Source: Angustibacter luteus (lineage in GTDB: Bacteria > Actinomycetota > Actinomycetes > Actinomycetales > Angustibacteraceae). From it: 64,000 bases of DNA. Shown here piece by piece: positions 32,596 to 41,943 of this stretch. The notes below the pieces were generated by a model. That model ran no database searches. It was not told the origin of the DNA and saw only the letters and a list, made by a program, of their open reading frames with translations. The position numbers and the translations under genes were made by a program. The first letter of the stretch is position 1; each line of letters begins with the position of its first letter. The stretch lies in NCBI RefSeq assembly GCF_039541115.1, contig NZ_BAABFP010000002.1, positions 1,106,747 to 1,170,746 of the forward strand, read 5' to 3'.

Positions 32596-33399
32596 TCAGC
32601 CCTGGCCGGTCGCCAGCTCGCGGCTGCGGTCGCGGGCCGCCTCCATCGCGGTGAGGAACGCGGCCCGCACCTTGTGGTCGTCGAGCTGGCGCAGCGCCGC
32701 CATCGTCGTCCCGGCCGGGCTGGACACCTGCTCGCGCAGCACCGTCGGGTGCTCGCCGGTCTCGCGCAGCATGGTCGCGGCGCCGTACAGGGTCTGCACG
32801 ACGAGCTCGGTGGACGTCGCCCGTGGCAGCCCCAGCAGCACGCCGGCCTCGATCATCGCCTCGACCACGTAGAAGATGTACGCCGGTCCGGACCCGCTGA
32901 TGGCGGTGACGGCGTCCAGGTACTCCTCGGGCAGCCGCAGCACCCGACCGCACGAGCGCAGCAGCTCCTCCGCCTCGGCCAGGTGGGCCTCGTCGCAGTG
33001 CGCGCCGGGGCTGACCGCGGCCATGCCCTCGTCCACCAGCGCGGGGGTGTTCGGCATGACCCGGACCACCGGAGTTCCTTCTGGCAGACCGGCTTCCAGC
33101 GTCGTGGTGGTGATCCCGGCCGCCAGCGAGACGACGAGCGCATCGGGCTGCAGGGACCCGCGGATCTCGCCGAGCGCGGTCGCCATGTCCTGCGGCTTGA
33201 CGACGAGCACGACCGTCGTCGCGGCGGCCGCGGCCGCCGCGTTGTCGAGCACCTCGACGCCGTACTTCTCGGTCAGCTCGGCGGCGCGCTCGGGTCGCCG
33301 CTCACTGATCACCAGCGACTCCTTCGACCGGCCGGAGCGGAGCAGGCCGGACAGGAGGGTCTCGCCCATCACGCCGGCGCCCAGGATCGCAACGGTCAT
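32596..33399 (-). CDS. proC: Pyrroline-5-carboxylate reductase
   Basis: ProC reduces pyrroline-5-carboxylate to proline with NADPH. The 267-residue product has the N-terminal Rossmann site (VAILGAGVMGETLLSGLL), VVKPQDM, VVRVMPNTPALVDEGM, and the family signature from AISGSGPAYIFYVVEAMIEA to the EQVSSPAGTTMAAL loop. It lies 3 bases after the proline dehydrogenase gene on the same strand, so the enzymes for making proline and breaking it down are adjacent. Confidence 0.95.
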   Translation of the reverse strand: MTVAILGAGVMGETLLSGLLRSGRSKESLVISERRPERAAELTEKYGVEVLDNAAAAAAATTVVLVVKPQDMATALGEIRGSLQPDALVVSLAAGITTTTLEAGLPEGTPVVRVMPNTPALVDEGMAAVSPGAHCDEAHLAEAEELLRSCGRVLRLPEEYLDAVTAISGSGPAYIFYVVEAMIEAGVLLGLPRATSTELVVQTLYGAATMLRETGEHPTVLREQVSSPAGTTMAALRQLDDHKVRAAFLTAMEAARDRSRELATGQG

Positions 33400-33402
33400 G
33401 GC

Positions 33403-34338
33403 TCAGCCCTTCGTGGCCAGCGCGCGCAGGAAGAACACGGTGTTCGCCGGACGCTCGGCCAGCCGGCGCATGAAGTAGCCGTACCAGTCGTCGCCGTACG
33501 GGACGTAGACCCGCATCTTCTCGCCCTGGTCGGCCAGGCGCTGCTGCTCGTCGGGCCGGATGCCGTAGAGCATCTGGTACTCGTAGCTGCCCTGGCTACG
33601 ACCGGCCTGGACGGCGAGCGCCCCGCCGATGTCGACCAGCCGGGGGTCGTGGGTGGCCAGCATCGGGTAGCCCTCACCCTGCATCAGCACCTTGGTGCAG
33701 CGCACGTAGGAGCGGTCGACCTCGTCGCGGGACTGGAAGGCCACGGACTCCGGCTCGTCGTAGGCGCCCTTGCACAGCCGGACCCTCGAACCGTTGCCGG
33801 ACAGGTCCTTGCAGTCGGCCTCGGTGCGCCGCAAGTAGGCCTGCAGCACCGCGCCGACCCACGGGAAGTCACCGCGCAGGTCGCGCAGCACCGACAGGGT
33901 CGAGTCGGTGGTGGTGTGGTCCTCCATGTCGAGGGTGACCGTGGTGCCGGCCTGCTGAGCAGCCTGGCAGATGTCCCAGGCGTGCTCGAGCGCGATCTTC
34001 TCGCCGTCCCCCTCGAGCGCCTGCCCGACCGCGGACAGCTTGACCGAGACCTCGGCCCGCCCGTCGGCGCTGAGTCCGGCGTCGGACAGGTGCTGCAGCA
34101 GCGTCACGTACGCGTCCCGGGTGGTCCGCGCGTGCGCCAGGTCGAAGACGTCCTCACCGAGGTGGTCGATGGTGACCAGCCGGTGGCTGGCGACCAGCTC
34201 GGACGACGCCCGGACGGCGTCGTCGACGTCCGCGCCGGGCACGAAGCGGTGCACGACACCGCGCGAGACGGGGGCGGTCTCGACGAGGTGCCGGACGCGG
34301 TCGCTCTTGGACATCTGCAGGAGGGCCTGACGAAGCAT
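33403..34338 (-). CDS. Proline dehydrogenase (monofunctional)
   Basis: This 311-residue FAD enzyme oxidises proline to pyrroline-5-carboxylate. Motifs are VSVKLSAVGQALEG, VTLDMEDHTTTDSTL, the substrate motif YLRRTEADCKDL, and RLCKGAYDEPESVAF. It has no aldehyde dehydrogenase domain, so P5C dehydrogenase must be encoded elsewhere. The gene is upstream of proC. Confidence 0.94.
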   Translation of the reverse strand: MLRQALLQMSKSDRVRHLVETAPVSRGVVHRFVPGADVDDAVRASSELVASHRLVTIDHLGEDVFDLAHARTTRDAYVTLLQHLSDAGLSADGRAEVSVKLSAVGQALEGDGEKIALEHAWDICQAAQQAGTTVTLDMEDHTTTDSTLSVLRDLRGDFPWVGAVLQAYLRRTEADCKDLSGNGSRVRLCKGAYDEPESVAFQSRDEVDRSYVRCTKVLMQGEGYPMLATHDPRLVDIGGALAVQAGRSQGSYEYQMLYGIRPDEQQRLADQGEKMRVYVPYGDDWYGYFMRRLAERPANTVFFLRALATKG

Positions 34339-34361
34339 GGCGTCAGGCTACGGCAGCGACC

Positions 34362-35096
34362 TCAGGGCGTGCGCCGCCGCAGGGTCGCCGCCCCGAGCAC
34401 GACTGCCGCGACGGCGAAGGCGAGCACGACGGCGACGTCCTGCAGGGCGTCGCCGACGGCGTCGGGGTACCGCGTCATGGTGGTCATCGCGTCGACGGCG
34501 TACGACAGCGGCAGGACGTCCGAGACCCAGCGCAGGACGTCGGGGAGGGCGTCCCGGGGCAGGAACAGTCCGCAGAGCAGCAGCTGGGGCAGGACGACGG
34601 CGGGCAGGAACTGCACGGCCTGGAACTCGGTCGCGGCGAAGGCGCTGAAGAACAGGCCGAGCGTGCAGCCGAGCAGCGCGTCGACGACGGCGATGACCAG
34701 CAGCAGCCAGACCGGCCCGGCGACGTCCAGCCCGCAGACCACGATGGCGAACGCGGTGGCGAGCACGGCCTGCAGCACCGCGAGCAGGCCGAACGCGACC
34801 GCGTAGCCGCCGACGAGGTCGCCCTTGCCCAGCGGCATGGCCAGCAGCCGCTCGAGGGTGCCCGACTGCCGCTCGCGCAGCGTGGCGACGCTGGTCACCA
34901 GGAACATCACGACGAACGGGAAGATCCCGAGCAGCGGCGCCCCGATCCGGTCGAACACCTGCGTGCCGGAGTACATCCAGGCGAGCAGCCCGATCAGCAC
35001 GCAGGGCACCACGAGCATCAGTGCGAGGGTCCGCCGGTCGTGCCGCAGCTGGCCGAGCACCCGCAGGGCCGTGGCCAGCGTCAGTCGAGGGCTCAT
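34362..35096 (-). CDS. ABC-2 type exporter permease
   Basis: The product has 244 residues from the ATG at 35096. There are about six membrane helices, starting with LALMLVVPCVLIGLLAWMYS, and a cytosolic loop TLRERQSGTLERLLAMPLG typical of ABC-2 permeases. The ATG overlaps the stop of the ATPase gene (ATGA). With the TetR gene just upstream it forms a likely drug, lipid or toxin exporter. Substrate unknown. Confidence 0.9.
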   Translation of the reverse strand: MSPRLTLATALRVLGQLRHDRRTLALMLVVPCVLIGLLAWMYSGTQVFDRIGAPLLGIFPFVVMFLVTSVATLRERQSGTLERLLAMPLGKGDLVGGYAVAFGLLAVLQAVLATAFAIVVCGLDVAGPVWLLLVIAVVDALLGCTLGLFFSAFAATEFQAVQFLPAVVLPQLLLCGLFLPRDALPDVLRWVSDVLPLSYAVDAMTTMTRYPDAVGDALQDVAVVLAFAVAAVVLGAATLRRRTP

Positions 35097-35824
35097 GCCG
35101 CGGCCCGCTCGACCAGGGCGAGGAAGGCCTGCTCGACGTCGTCCGTGCCGGTGCGTTCGAGCAGGGCGGCGAGCGTGCCGTCGGCGAGCACCGCACCCTC
35201 GCGCATCAGCACGAGGCGGTCGCACCGGGTCGCCTCGTCCATCACGTGGCTGGACACCAGCAGCGTCGTACCGGTGGCGGCGATCTCGGCGAACAGGTTC
35301 CACAGGTCGCGGCGCAGCACCGGGTCGAGGCCGACGGTGGGCTCGTCGAGCACGAGCACGCCCGGGGTGCCGAGCAGGGCGACCGCGAGCGAGACCCGTG
35401 AGCGCTGCCCACCGGACAGCCGGCCCACCCGCGCGCCGGCCTGGCTCGTGAGGTCGACCTGGGCGAGCACCCGGTCGACGTCGCTGCTCGGCCCGCTGGT
35501 GGGCGCGCCGACGACGGTGGCGAAGTACCGGAGGTTCTCGGCGACGGTGAGGTCGTCGTACACGCTGGGCGCCTGGGTCACGTAGCCGACCTGGCGACGC
35601 AGCGCGGCGCTGCCGGCGGGCCGTCCGAAGACCGCCACCGTGCCGGCCGCGACCTGCTGGACGCCGACGATCGAGCGCATCAGGGTGGACTTGCCGCAGC
35701 CGCTCGGGCCGAGCAAGCCGACGACCTGGCCGCTGGGCACCGTCAGGTCGAGCCCGTCGATGACCGTGCGGCCGGCTCGGACGACCCGCAGCCCGCTGAT
35801 CTCTACCGCTGATTCATTCATCAC
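35093..35824 (-). CDS. ABC exporter ATPase
   Basis: The 243-residue ATPase has Walker A GPSGCGKST, the Q-loop (GYVTQAPSVYDDLTVAENLR), signature LSGGQRSRVSLA, Walker B VLVLDEPTVGLD and the switch histidine in SSHVMDEA. The start is the GTG at 35824 or the ATG next to it. A TTAAAT box lies 7 bases before the GTG, so it may be leaderless. An inverted repeat (35816-35833) overlaps the start and is a candidate site for the TetR regulator. Confidence 0.92.
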   Translation of the reverse strand: MMNESAVEISGLRVVRAGRTVIDGLDLTVPSGQVVGLLGPSGCGKSTLMRSIVGVQQVAAGTVAVFGRPAGSAALRRQVGYVTQAPSVYDDLTVAENLRYFATVVGAPTSGPSSDVDRVLAQVDLTSQAGARVGRLSGGQRSRVSLAVALLGTPGVLVLDEPTVGLDPVLRRDLWNLFAEIAATGTTLLVSSHVMDEATRCDRLVLMREGAVLADGTLAALLERTGTDDVEQAFLALVERAAA

Positions 35825-35833
35825 CCGATGAAT
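35816..35833. promoter_or_regulatory. Inverted repeat over the exporter start, candidate TetR operator
   Basis: ATTCATC and GATGAAT form a perfect 7-bp inverted repeat with a 4-base centre, overlapping the start codon and the proposed -10 area of the ABC ATPase gene. The TetR gene ends about 50 bases upstream. The arms are AT-rich in an otherwise GC-rich region. Confidence 0.45.
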
Positions 35834-35881
35834 TTAACTCAAGGGACCAGGCGCCGTCCAGACCCTTGCTCACGCCGGGGG

Positions 35882-36502
35882 TCAGTCGAGCGGGGCGGTC
35901 AGGTAGCGCTGGACCGTCGGGGCGAGCCACCGGACGACGTCCTCGGGCTCCGCGCTGGCCAACGGCTCGACGCGGACGACGTACCGGGCCATCGCCAGCC
36001 CGACCAGCTGGCTGGCGACCAACGAGCCGCGCAGCTCCGGGACGTCGGTCCCCAGCCCCGCGACCACCCGGCCGAACACCTCACGGGCCAGGAACTCGCG
36101 CAGCGTGCGGGCGGCGTCCTCGTGCGTGCTCGCCGCGGCCACGAGGGCCATGATGCGTGGCCGTCCCTCGACCGAGTCCCAGGTCGACAGGAAGAACCGG
36201 ACCAGCCGCTCCCCCACGTGGTCCGGGTCGCCCGCCACGGCCCGGTCGATCTGCTCCGTCGGGTTGAACGGCAGCTGCTGGCAGGCGGCGAAGAGGGCGG
36301 CCTTGTCCGTGAAGTAGTGGTGCACCAGCGCGGGGTCGACACCGGCCCGGCGCGCGACCGCCCGCAGGCTGGTCGCCTCGTAGCCGTGCTCGGCGAAGGC
36401 CAGCCGGGCCGCCGTGACGATCTCGGCCCGGGTGTCCGAGCCGGCCGGACGACGTCCCCGCCGGCGAGGCTGCGCCGTCGCGTCCCGCTCGGGCGCAGTC
36501 AC
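35882..36502 (-). CDS. TetR-family transcriptional regulator
   Basis: The product has 206 residues from the GTG at 36502. The N-terminal HTH is [20 protein letters not shown], then [20 protein letters not shown] and [10 protein letters not shown]. The C-terminal domain is helical and probably binds a ligand. The start overlaps the stop of the sugar isomerase gene as GTGA. It lies directly upstream of the ABC exporter genes, its probable targets. Confidence 0.92.
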   Translation of the reverse strand: MTAPERDATAQPRRRGRRPAGSDTRAEIVTAARLAFAEHGYEATSLRAVARRAGVDPALVHHYFTDKAALFAACQQLPFNPTEQIDRAVAGDPDHVGERLVRFFLSTWDSVEGRPRIMALVAAASTHEDAARTLREFLAREVFGRVVAGLGTDVPELRGSLVASQLVGLAMARYVVRVEPLASAEPEDVVRWLAPTVQRYLTAPLD

Positions 36503-37317
36503 TGGCGGTCCGGTGCCGGCGCCGCCAGGTTGAGCCGGGCGAAGGCGAGCGCCTCGGCCAGGTCGGCCTCCCGGGCCTCCCGGTCGCGCAGCCTCCGGGT
36601 GCTGATCTCGACGACCACGTTGCCGGTCCACTGCCGGGCGGCCAGCGACTCCAGCAGCTGCGCGCACGGCTGGCCACCCCGGCCGGGCACCAGGTGCTCG
36701 TCCTTGTTCGACCCGACGCCGTCGGCCAGGTGCACGTGCGCCAGCCGGTCCCCGAGGGCCTCGGCCATCGCCATCGCGTCCGAGCCGGACGTCGCGGTGT
36801 GCGACAGGTCCAGCGTCACGTTCGCGTAGTCGTAGCCCACCGGGTCCCAGCCGGGCAGGTAGGCCAGGATCTCGCGGTTGCGCGCCCGCCAGGGAAACAT
36901 GTTCTCGACCGCCAGCCGCAGCCCCGAGCGCTCCTCGAGCTCGCGGATGCCGGACTCGAACGACCGCGCGTACTCGCGCTGCCAGCGGAACGGCGGGTGC
37001 ACGACGACCGTGCCCGCTCCCACCGCAGCGGCCACCTCGCAGGCGCGGTCCAGCTTCGGCCACGGGTCGGCGCCCCAGACCCGCTGGGTGACCAGCAGGG
37101 TCGGCGCGTGGATGGCCACGACCGGCAGCTGGTAGTGGTCCGACAAGCGTTGCAGCGCAGCGGGATCCTGGCTCACCGGGTCGGTCCAGACCATGATCTC
37201 GACGCCGTCGTAGCCGAGCCTGGACGCGATCTCGAAGCTCGTCGCGCAGGTCTCCGGGTAGGCGGACGCCGTGGACAGCGAGACCTTCGCCGCCGGTACC
37301 CGCACCGCCCCGCTCAT
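36499..37317 (-). CDS. Sugar phosphate isomerase/epimerase (AP endonuclease 2 TIM-barrel family)
   Basis: The product has 272 residues from the ATG at 37317. The TIM-barrel features include [32 protein letters not shown] with a metal glutamate, [12 protein letters not shown] with metal aspartate and histidine, and [19 protein letters not shown]. It corresponds to Rv0498 of M. tuberculosis. TAGGGT stands 7 bases before the ATG and GGAGG lies within those 7 bases. A GTG 9 bases upstream is an alternative. The true substrate is not known. Confidence 0.85.
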   Translation of the reverse strand: MSGAVRVPAAKVSLSTASAYPETCATSFEIASRLGYDGVEIMVWTDPVSQDPAALQRLSDHYQLPVVAIHAPTLLVTQRVWGADPWPKLDRACEVAAAVGAGTVVVHPPFRWQREYARSFESGIRELEERSGLRLAVENMFPWRARNREILAYLPGWDPVGYDYANVTLDLSHTATSGSDAMAMAEALGDRLAHVHLADGVGSNKDEHLVPGRGGQPCAQLLESLAARQWTGNVVVEISTRRLRDREAREADLAEALAFARLNLAAPAPDRQ

Positions 37318-37353
37318 GCCCTCCACCCTAGTAAGGCGAGACCGAACCGGCGC

Positions 37354-38286
37354 TCAGCCCGCACCGATCCAGTCCAGCCGGCGCAGGATGACGCCCTCGC
37401 GCAGGGCCCACGGGCAGATGTGCATCGTGTCGACACCGAGCAGGTCCATCGCGGCGTCCGCCACCAGCGCGCCGGCCAGCAGCTGCCCGGCGCGCAGCGG
37501 CGACACCCCGGGCAGCGCCGCCCGCTCGCGGGCACTCATCGTGGCCAGCCGGGCCGCCCACTGCGCCACGTCGGCGCGGCCCAGGGTGCGGGGCGTGAAC
37601 GGACCCTCGGACGACGCCGCCGCGCCCGCGACCCGGGCCAGCGAGCGCAGGGTCTTGCTCGACCCGACGACCCGGTCGGGAGCGCCGGACACGGTGACCT
37701 GGCGCACGACCCGGGCGACGTCCGCCCGGACCTTCGCGCGCACCGCGCGCACGGTCGCGCCGGACGGCGGGTCACCGGGCAGCAGCTCACGGGTCAACCG
37801 GCCGGCGCCCAGCGGCAGGGACAGCGCGACGTCCGGCTCCTCGTCGAGGCCGGCGGCCACCTCCAGCGAGCCGCCGCCGATGTCCAGCACCAGCAGCCGG
37901 CCGCTGGACCAGCCGAACCACCGGCGCACCGCCAGGAACGTCAGCCGCGCCTCGTCGTGCCCGGTGAGCACCTGCAGGTCCGCACCGGTGCGGGTCCGGA
38001 CGTCCTCCAGCACCGCGTCACCGTTGGGGGCCTCACGGATCGCGCTGGTCGCGAAGCCCAGCACCTCCTCACAGCCCTGGTCCTCGGCGACCCGCAGGGC
38101 GTCCTGCACGGCGGCCAGCAGCGCCGCGTGACCGGCCGCGGTGATCTCGCCCGCGTCGTCCAGGTGCTCGGCGAGGTGCAGCTCCGCCTTGTGCGAGAAG
38201 GCGGGCAGCGGGTGCGCGCCGGGGTAGGCGTCGACGACCAGCAGGTGCACCGTGTTGGAGCCGACGTCCAGCACACCCAGCCGCAT
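37354..38286 (-). CDS. Ppx/GppA family exopolyphosphatase
   Basis: The 310-residue product has the ASKHA fold of Ppx/Gpp[45 protein letters not shown] with the phosphate loop, [14 protein letters not shown], and [16 protein letters not shown]. It lacks the extra C-terminal domain of long GppA proteins, like mycobacterial Ppx1. It removes phosphate from polyphosphate or pppGpp. TAGGTT lies 6 bases before the ATG, suggesting a leaderless mRNA. Confidence 0.92.
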   Translation of the reverse strand: MRLGVLDVGSNTVHLLVVDAYPGAHPLPAFSHKAELHLAEHLDDAGEITAAGHAALLAAVQDALRVAEDQGCEEVLGFATSAIREAPNGDAVLEDVRTRTGADLQVLTGHDEARLTFLAVRRWFGWSSGRLLVLDIGGGSLEVAAGLDEEPDVALSLPLGAGRLTRELLPGDPPSGATVRAVRAKVRADVARVVRQVTVSGAPDRVVGSSKTLRSLARVAGAAASSEGPFTPRTLGRADVAQWAARLATMSARERAALPGVSPLRAGQLLAGALVADAAMDLLGVDTMHICPWALREGVILRRLDWIGAG

Positions 38287-38355
38287 GCCTCGAACCTACA
38301 GGCGTACTGTCACGACTGCGGAGCCGTCCAGGCTTCCTACAGGGAGCAGGGCCCC

Positions 38356-38493
38356 ATGGCCGACAAGTCCCCCCGCCAGAGCATGTCGAAGAAGGCGGGC
38401 AAGTCCCTCAAGGAGAAGCGCGCCGACAAGCACGCCAAGTCGGATGCGAAGAACAACCAGCACATCGAGATCGTCCCGGGCAAGAAGCACTGA
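38356..38493 (+). CDS. Small lysine-rich conserved protein (45 aa)
   Basis: The product begins MADKSPRQSMSKKAGKSLKE and ends in IEIVPGKKH; it is very basic. AGGGAG lies about 9 bases before the ATG. Similar short proteins starting MADKSPR and rich in SKKxGKS are common in actinobacteria, function unknown. It is divergent from the Ppx gene. Confidence 0.8.
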   Translation: MADKSPRQSMSKKAGKSLKEKRADKHAKSDAKNNQHIEIVPGKKH

Positions 38494-38504
38494 GCCGCCC
38501 CACC

Positions 38505-38520
38505 TAGGCTGGGGTCCGTG
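38505..38520 (+). promoter_or_regulatory. Candidate leaderless promoter at 38518
   Basis: TAGGCT (38505-38510) stands exactly 7 bases before the GTG at 38518. No ribosome site is present. Confidence 0.5.
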
Positions 38521-39333
38521 CCCGAGACCCCGCTCGACATCGCCCGCACCTGGGCCGAGTTCGTCGATCCCGCAAGCCCCGAGGACGAGCGCCAGGTGTT
38601 CCGCTGCGACCTGACCTGGCTGACGTCGTCCTGGACGTGCATCTTCGGCAGCGGCTGCCAGGGCATCTACGCCGACCGCCCCGACGACGGCTGCTGCACG
38701 CTCGGTGCGCACTTCACCGAGAAGGCCGACTACCGGCGGGTCAAGGCCGTGGTCGCCGAGCTGTCCCCGGAGGTCTGGGAGAAGCACGCCGAGGGCACCG
38801 GCCCGCAGGGCTGGACCGAGCGGGAGGACGGCGCCCGCAAGACCCGGGTGGTCGAGGGCGCCTGCGTGTTCCTGAACTCCCCGGGCTTCGCCGGCGGCAA
38901 CGGCTGCGCTTTCCACCACGAGGCGGCGCGGCGCGGCGTCCCGTTCCACACGCTCAAGCCGGAGGTCTGCTGGCAGCTGCCGATCCGCCGCACCTACCGC
39001 ACCGTCGAGCGGCCGGACGGGACGTCGTACCTGGAGGCCTCGATCGGCGAGTACGACCGCCGCGGCTGGGGCGAGGGCGGGCACGACCTGGACTGGTACT
39101 GCAGCGGCAACAGCGACGCGCACGTCGGGACGCAGCCGGTGTTCCGGTCCAACGAGGGCGAGCTGCGCGAGCTCATGGGGGACGCCGCGTTCGAGCTGCT
39201 GGCCGAGCGCTGCGAGGCGCACCTGGCCACGGTCGCGGCGGCCCGCGGCTCGGCGGCCGGACGCCGGCTGCTTCCCCTGCTCGTGCACCCGGCCACGCTG
39301 CTCGCGGAGCAGGGGTCCGCCGAGCGCGGATGA
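38518..39333 (+). CDS. Cysteine-rich uncharacterised protein (possible metal-binding)
   Basis: The 271-residue protein has ten cysteines, including [58 protein letters not shown] and [11 protein letters not shown]. The pattern recalls YkgJ-like zinc/iron-chelating proteins, with cysteines near a FHHEAARRG helix, but no exact family is claimed. No signal peptide or membrane helix. The stop overlaps the start of the methyltransferase gene (ATGA), so the two are coupled. Confidence 0.75.
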   Translation: MPETPLDIARTWAEFVDPASPEDERQVFRCDLTWLTSSWTCIFGSGCQGIYADRPDDGCCTLGAHFTEKADYRRVKAVVAELSPEVWEKHAEGTGPQGWTEREDGARKTRVVEGACVFLNSPGFAGGNGCAFHHEAARRGVPFHTLKPEVCWQLPIRRTYRTVERPDGTSYLEASIGEYDRRGWGEGGHDLDWYCSGNSDAHVGTQPVFRSNEGELRELMGDAAFELLAERCEAHLATVAAARGSAAGRRLLPLLVHPATLLAEQGSAERG

Positions 39334-40022
39334 CCGGCCACGGCGCCATCCCCAGCCCGAACATCTGGGACGCGCCCGACGTCTACGAGATCGAGAACCG
39401 GGCGGTCGACCCGGACGGCGTCATCGAGGCGGCCATGCTCGGCCGGCACGACTGGTCCGGGCAACGGGTGCTGGACGTGGGATGCGGCACGGGTTTCCAC
39501 CTGCCGCGGTTCGCCGGACGCGCCGCCGGGGTGGTCGGGGTGGAGCCGCACGAGCCGCTGCTGGCGCTCGCCCGGTCCCGGGTCGCCGGCCTGGCGAACG
39601 TGCAGGTGCTGGCCGGGACCGCGCAGGCGCTGCCGTTGACCGACGCCAGCGTGGACGTCGTCCACGCGCGGTGGGCCTACTTCTTCGGCCCGGGCTGCGA
39701 ACCCGGCCTGGCCGAGCTCGACCGCGTGGTGCGGCCCGGCGGGATCGCCTTCGTCATCGACAACGACGCCGGCCGGTCGACGTTCGGCGGCTGGTTCCGT
39801 CGTTCGCTGCCTCGCTACGATCCCGTTGCGGTGCAACGGTTCTGGGCTCGACGAGGGTGGCAGCGCGAGGCCCTCGACGTGCGCTGGGCGTTCGGGTCCC
39901 GGTCCGACCTGGAGGCGGTGGTGCGGATCGAGTTCGCCCCGGGGCTGGCCGACGAGCTGCTCCACGAGCACCGCGGGACGGACGTCGACTACGCGGTCAA
40001 CCTGTGGTGGCGCCGGTTCTGA
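39330..40022 (+). CDS. Class I SAM-dependent methyltransferase
   Basis: The 230-residue product has the SAM motif [17 protein letters not shown], the acidic [32 protein letters not shown] and [14 protein letters not shown]. These are UbiE/type 11 methyltransferase features. Substrate unknown. It is translationally coupled to the cysteine-rich protein upstream, so the two may act together. Confidence 0.87.
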   Translation: MTGHGAIPSPNIWDAPDVYEIENRAVDPDGVIEAAMLGRHDWSGQRVLDVGCGTGFHLPRFAGRAAGVVGVEPHEPLLALARSRVAGLANVQVLAGTAQALPLTDASVDVVHARWAYFFGPGCEPGLAELDRVVRPGGIAFVIDNDAGRSTFGGWFRRSLPRYDPVAVQRFWARRGWQREALDVRWAFGSRSDLEAVVRIEFAPGLADELLHEHRGTDVDYAVNLWWRRF

Positions 40023-40094
40023 ACCCGGCCGCAACGGCCAGATCCACGGGCCGCAGGGGGTTGCGGCGCAGCGCGATCGGCGGATAGTGGACCT

Positions 40095-40448
40095 ATGAGC
40101 GCTCACGCGAAGAACCCCGCACCCCCGATGCGCTACACCGATCCCAACACCCACCACATGGACAAGCCCCCGGCCATCTCGCTGGTCGAGCTCGCCATGG
40201 TCGGCGCCGCCCTCCTGTTCGCCCTCGTGGCACCGGCGTTCGTGGTGTCACCGTCGGACACCAGCGCGCCCGGGGGGCGCATCGCCGTGGCCGCCGGGCT
40301 GTCGTTCGTCGGCGCCGCGGTCGCGATCGGCGTGGCGATGATGGCGTACAAGCGCACCCGCAACTTCTCCTGGCTGGTCATCGGGATCGTGCCGTCCATC
40401 ACCGTGATCATCGGCGCGGCCATCATGGCGGGCACGAAGGCCGGCTGA
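40095..40448 (+). CDS. Small uncharacterised membrane protein
   Basis: The 117-residue product has about 27 polar N-terminal residues and three membrane helices (LVELAMVGAALLFALVAPAF, VAAGLSFVGAAVAIGVAMMA, WLVIGIVPSITVIIGAAIMA). No family recognised. GATAGT lies 6 bases before the ATG. The gene lies just upstream of radA. Confidence 0.75.
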   Translation: MSAHAKNPAPPMRYTDPNTHHMDKPPAISLVELAMVGAALLFALVAPAFVVSPSDTSAPGGRIAVAAGLSFVGAAVAIGVAMMAYKRTRNFSWLVIGIVPSITVIIGAAIMAGTKAG

Positions 40449-40471
40449 GCCGGATTGTCGGCGGGCTCGCC

Positions 40472-40477
40472 TACGCT
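40472..40477 (+). promoter_or_regulatory. Candidate leaderless -10 box of radA
   Basis: TACGCT stands exactly 7 bases before the radA ATG at 40485. No Shine-Dalgarno lies between. Confidence 0.55.
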
Positions 40478-40484
40478 CGCCACC

Positions 40485-41882
40485 ATGTCCGGAACCACTG
40501 CCAAGAAGTCCGCGCCGAAGGCCGCCTACCGCTGCGCCGAGTGCGGCTGGACGACGACCAAGTGGGTCGGGCGGTGCGGGGAGTGCCAGGCCTGGGGGAC
40601 GGTCGAGGACGCCTCCGCGGTGCCGGTGCGCACCACGGCCGCGGGGCCGGTGACCACCGCGGCGCTGCCGATCCTGGACGTCGACGCGCACCTCGCGCAG
40701 GCCCGTCCCACGGGGGTGCCGGAGTTCGACCGCGTGCTGGGTGGCGGCCTCGTGCCGGGCGCCGTCGTGCTGGTGGCCGGCGAGCCGGGGATCGGCAAGT
40801 CGACCCTGCTGCTCGACGTGTGCGGGCGCGAGGGGCGCGAGGGGCGCCGCGTGCTCTACATCACCGGCGAGGAGTCCGCGGCCCAGGTCCGGCTGCGCGG
40901 CGAGCGGATCGAGGCGCTGGCCCGCACCCTGTACCTGGCGGCCGAGACCGACCTGGCTGCGGTGCTCGGGCACATCGACCAGGTCCAACCGGACCTCGTG
41001 GTGGTCGACTCCGTGCAGACCATCGGGTCCGCCAACGTCGACGGCGCGGCCGGCAACGTCGCCCAGGTCCGAGAGGTGGCCGCGGCGCTGATCGCGGTGG
41101 CCAAGGCCCGCGGCATCGCGACGCTGCTCGTCGGTCACGTCACCAAGGACGGGTCGATCGCGGGCCCGCGCGTGCTCGAGCACCTGGTCGACGTCGTCAT
41201 CCAGTTCGAGGGCGAGCGGCACTCGCGACTGCGTCTGGTCCGCGCCGTGAAGAACCGGTACGGCCCCACCGACGAGGTCGGCTGCTTCGACCTGTCGGAC
41301 GCCGGGATCACCGGGCTCGCCGACCCGTCCGGCCTGTTCCTGTCCCGCGGCGGCGCCGACGGCCACGAGCAGGTGCCGGGCACCTGCGTGACGGTCACCC
41401 TCGAGGGGCGTCGACCCCTGCTGGCCGAGGTGCAGGCGCTGGTGGCGCCCAGCGTCCTGCCCTCGCCGCGACGGGCGACGTCCGGGCTGGATGCCAGCCG
41501 GGTGTCGATGCTGATGGCCGTGCTGGAGCGGCGCGCGCGGGTCACGCTGCGCAACGCCGACATCTACGTCTCGACGGTCGGCGGGGTCCGGGTCAGCGAG
41601 CCGGCGACCGACCTCGCGGTCGCGCTCGCCGTGGCCGGGGCGGCGAACGACCGCGCCCTGGTGCCGCGCACGGTCGCGTTCGGCGAGGTAGGTCTGGCGG
41701 GCGAGATCCGGCCCGTCGCGGGGGTGCAGCGGCGGGTCAGCGAGGCCGCTCGGCTGGGCTTCACGGCGGCGATCGTGCCCCCTGGATCGGCCGGGACGTT
41801 CACGCCGCCGGCTGGTTTCCGGGTCATCGAGGCGGGGGACCTCGGCACGGCCGTCCGGCTGGCCATGACCCGCTCGGTGTGA
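40485..41882 (+). CDS. radA: DNA repair protein RadA
   Basis: RadA is a RecA-like, DnaB-type helicase that helps branch migration in recombination. The product has 465 residues from the ATG at 40485. It has an N-terminal zinc finger (YRCAECGWTTTKWVGRCGEC), Walker A GEPGIGKSTLLLD, the KNRYG motif (VKNRYGPTDEVGCFD), and a Lon-like C-terminal domain ending near IVPPGSAGTF. An upstream in-frame ATG adds ten residues that do not look like RadA. It lies directly before disA, as in many bacteria. Confidence 0.96.
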   Translation: MSGTTAKKSAPKAAYRCAECGWTTTKWVGRCGECQAWGTVEDASAVPVRTTAAGPVTTAALPILDVDAHLAQARPTGVPEFDRVLGGGLVPGAVVLVAGEPGIGKSTLLLDVCGREGREGRRVLYITGEESAAQVRLRGERIEALARTLYLAAETDLAAVLGHIDQVQPDLVVVDSVQTIGSANVDGAAGNVAQVREVAAALIAVAKARGIATLLVGHVTKDGSIAGPRVLEHLVDVVIQFEGERHSRLRLVRAVKNRYGPTDEVGCFDLSDAGITGLADPSGLFLSRGGADGHEQVPGTCVTVTLEGRRPLLAEVQALVAPSVLPSPRRATSGLDASRVSMLMAVLERRARVTLRNADIYVSTVGGVRVSEPATDLAVALAVAGAANDRALVPRTVAFGEVGLAGEIRPVAGVQRRVSEAARLGFTAAIVPPGSAGTFTPPAGFRVIEAGDLGTAVRLAMTRSV

Positions 41883-41943
41883 GCCTTCTTCTCCCGTGCG
41901 CCATTACCCCGATGCGGGCGACCGGGAGGCTACGATTGCCGCC

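Noticed and set aside
30079-34806. A 1575-residue open frame on the plus strand
   Set aside because: It is rich in R, G, P and A with no family features. It is a shadow of the GGDEF gene in another frame and of the minus-strand proC, proline dehydrogenase and ABC genes. High GC leaves few stops in such frames.
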